NCBI GenBank assembly: GCA_021731205.1
Contig: JAKFXV010000053.1
Span: 1-5,882 of the forward strand
DNA length: 5,882 bases
Reading direction: 5' to 3'
From: Nocardioides sp.
Lineage (GTDB): Bacteria; Actinomycetota; Actinomycetes; Propionibacteriales; Nocardioidaceae
The notes under the pieces were generated by a model, which did no database searches, was not told the DNA's origin, and worked only from the letters and a program-made list of their open reading frames with translations. Position numbers and translations under genes: made by a program. This document shows positions 5,541 through 5,882 of this stretch, one piece after another. Numbering within the stretch: position 1 is the stretch's first letter; each line of letters starts with the position of its first letter.

Positions 5541-5882
5541 CGCCGGCTCCCTCGGCGAGGACCGTGTCGATCAGGGCCGTCAGCGTGCTCGGGGAGCCGA
5601 TGGCGCCGATCACGCTGGCGGAGATCCGGCCCTCGGCGTCGAGGACCACGAACGCCGGCACGGAGTTGGGGCCGATCCGGCGGTCGAAGGCCAGCAGTTC
5701 GCGGCCGTCAGGGGCGTAGAACGACGGGTAGGGCACGCCGAAGCGTCGCACGTGCGCGAGGGCTTGGGCCGGACTCGCGTCGCGGATGTCGATGCCGACG
5801 AACTGGGCGCGTCCGGCGTACTCCGTGGCGACCTCGACGAGCTCGGGCGCCTCTTTGATGCAGGGGCCGCACCAGGAACCCC
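5533..5882 (-). CDS. resA: TlpA/ResA-like thiol-disulfide oxidoreductase, C-terminal part, cut by window edge
   Basis: This is the C-terminal 115 residues of a thioredoxin-fold protein. ResA and TlpA family members reduce the CXXCH disulfide of apocytochrome c outside the membrane, using electrons from CcdA. I extended the frame by hand to the right edge. It begins GSWCGPCIKEAPEL, with the CGPC active site at visible residues 4-7 after the Trp. It continues through FVGIDIRD (27-34, beta strand) and VPYPSFYAPDG (49-59). The cis-proline loop, SVPAFVVLDAEGRI, is at 73-86, with the cis-Pro at 75. The N-terminus, which would hold the signal peptide or lipobox, lies outside the window, so anchoring cannot be judged. 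The stop lies inside the first codons of ccdA, 8 nt overlapping. Its position upstream of ccdA, resB and ccsB supports a ResA role over a general thioredoxin. The symbol is by synteny. Confidence 0.9.
   Translation of the reverse strand, partial: GSWCGPCIKEAPELVEVATEYAGRAQFVGIDIRDASPAQALAHVRRFGVPYPSFYAPDGRELLAFDRRIGPNSVPAFVVLDAEGRISASVIGAIGSPSTLTALIDTVLAEGAGDG

Noticed and set aside
5157..5858. Plus-strand frame antisense to ccdA and resA
   Set aside because: The product is low-complexity and Arg-rich, and the opposite strand encodes CcdA and a CGPC thioredoxin.
1..5882. Mobile elements, CRISPR arrays, tRNA genes, phage genes
   Set aside because: No transposase motifs, direct-repeat arrays, tRNA-like cloverleaf arms or att-like duplications were seen on reading both strands.

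Overview
The window is high-GC DNA with dense, overlapping reading frames, frequent GTG starts and several genes that appear to lack a Shine-Dalgarno leader. The gene content (menaquinone synthesis beside a System II cytochrome c maturation operon, plus a DUF4229 protein) points to an actinobacterium. A Nocardioides-like member of the Propionibacteriales is my best guess from protein style, but it is not proven here. No mobile element, CRISPR array, tRNA or rRNA is visible.

Left part (1-1350): a divergent pair of menaquinone genes. The 5' part of menE (o-succinylbenzoate-CoA ligase, minus strand) runs off the left edge. menA (DHNA polyprenyltransferase, plus strand) starts 46 bp away. Middle (1347-2167): a DUF4229 small membrane protein (minus) meets menA tail to tail, with stop codons overlapping in one CTAG. 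Two small plus-strand genes follow, each a single-membrane-segment protein ending in the same acidic tail motif, PDDDxxFLRxL. The second (54 aa) is very short and easily missed.

Right part (2201-5882): a tightly coupled minus-strand operon, read right to left. It holds resA/tlpA (thioredoxin-like, 5' end cut off by the window edge), ccdA (thiol reductant transporter), resB (Ccs1-type) and ccsB/resC (CcsA-type, WWD motif). Adjacent genes overlap by 8, 1 and 4 nt, so translational coupling is likely. Together these proteins pass electrons from the cytoplasm to apocytochrome c thiols (CcdA to ResA) and carry haem across the membrane and attach it (ResB-CcsB). The menaquinone made through MenE and MenA feeds the respiratory chain that uses those cytochromes. 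From memory, this synteny resembles the Rv0526-Rv0542c region of Mycobacterium tuberculosis.

The operon itself is ordinary actinobacterial biology. The less explained parts are the pair of small tail-motif membrane proteins and the recurring start arrangement: a TAnnnT-like hexamer 6-8 nt upstream of a GTG, seen at five starts and suggesting leaderless mRNAs. I see no convincing evidence for a wholly new multi-gene system.
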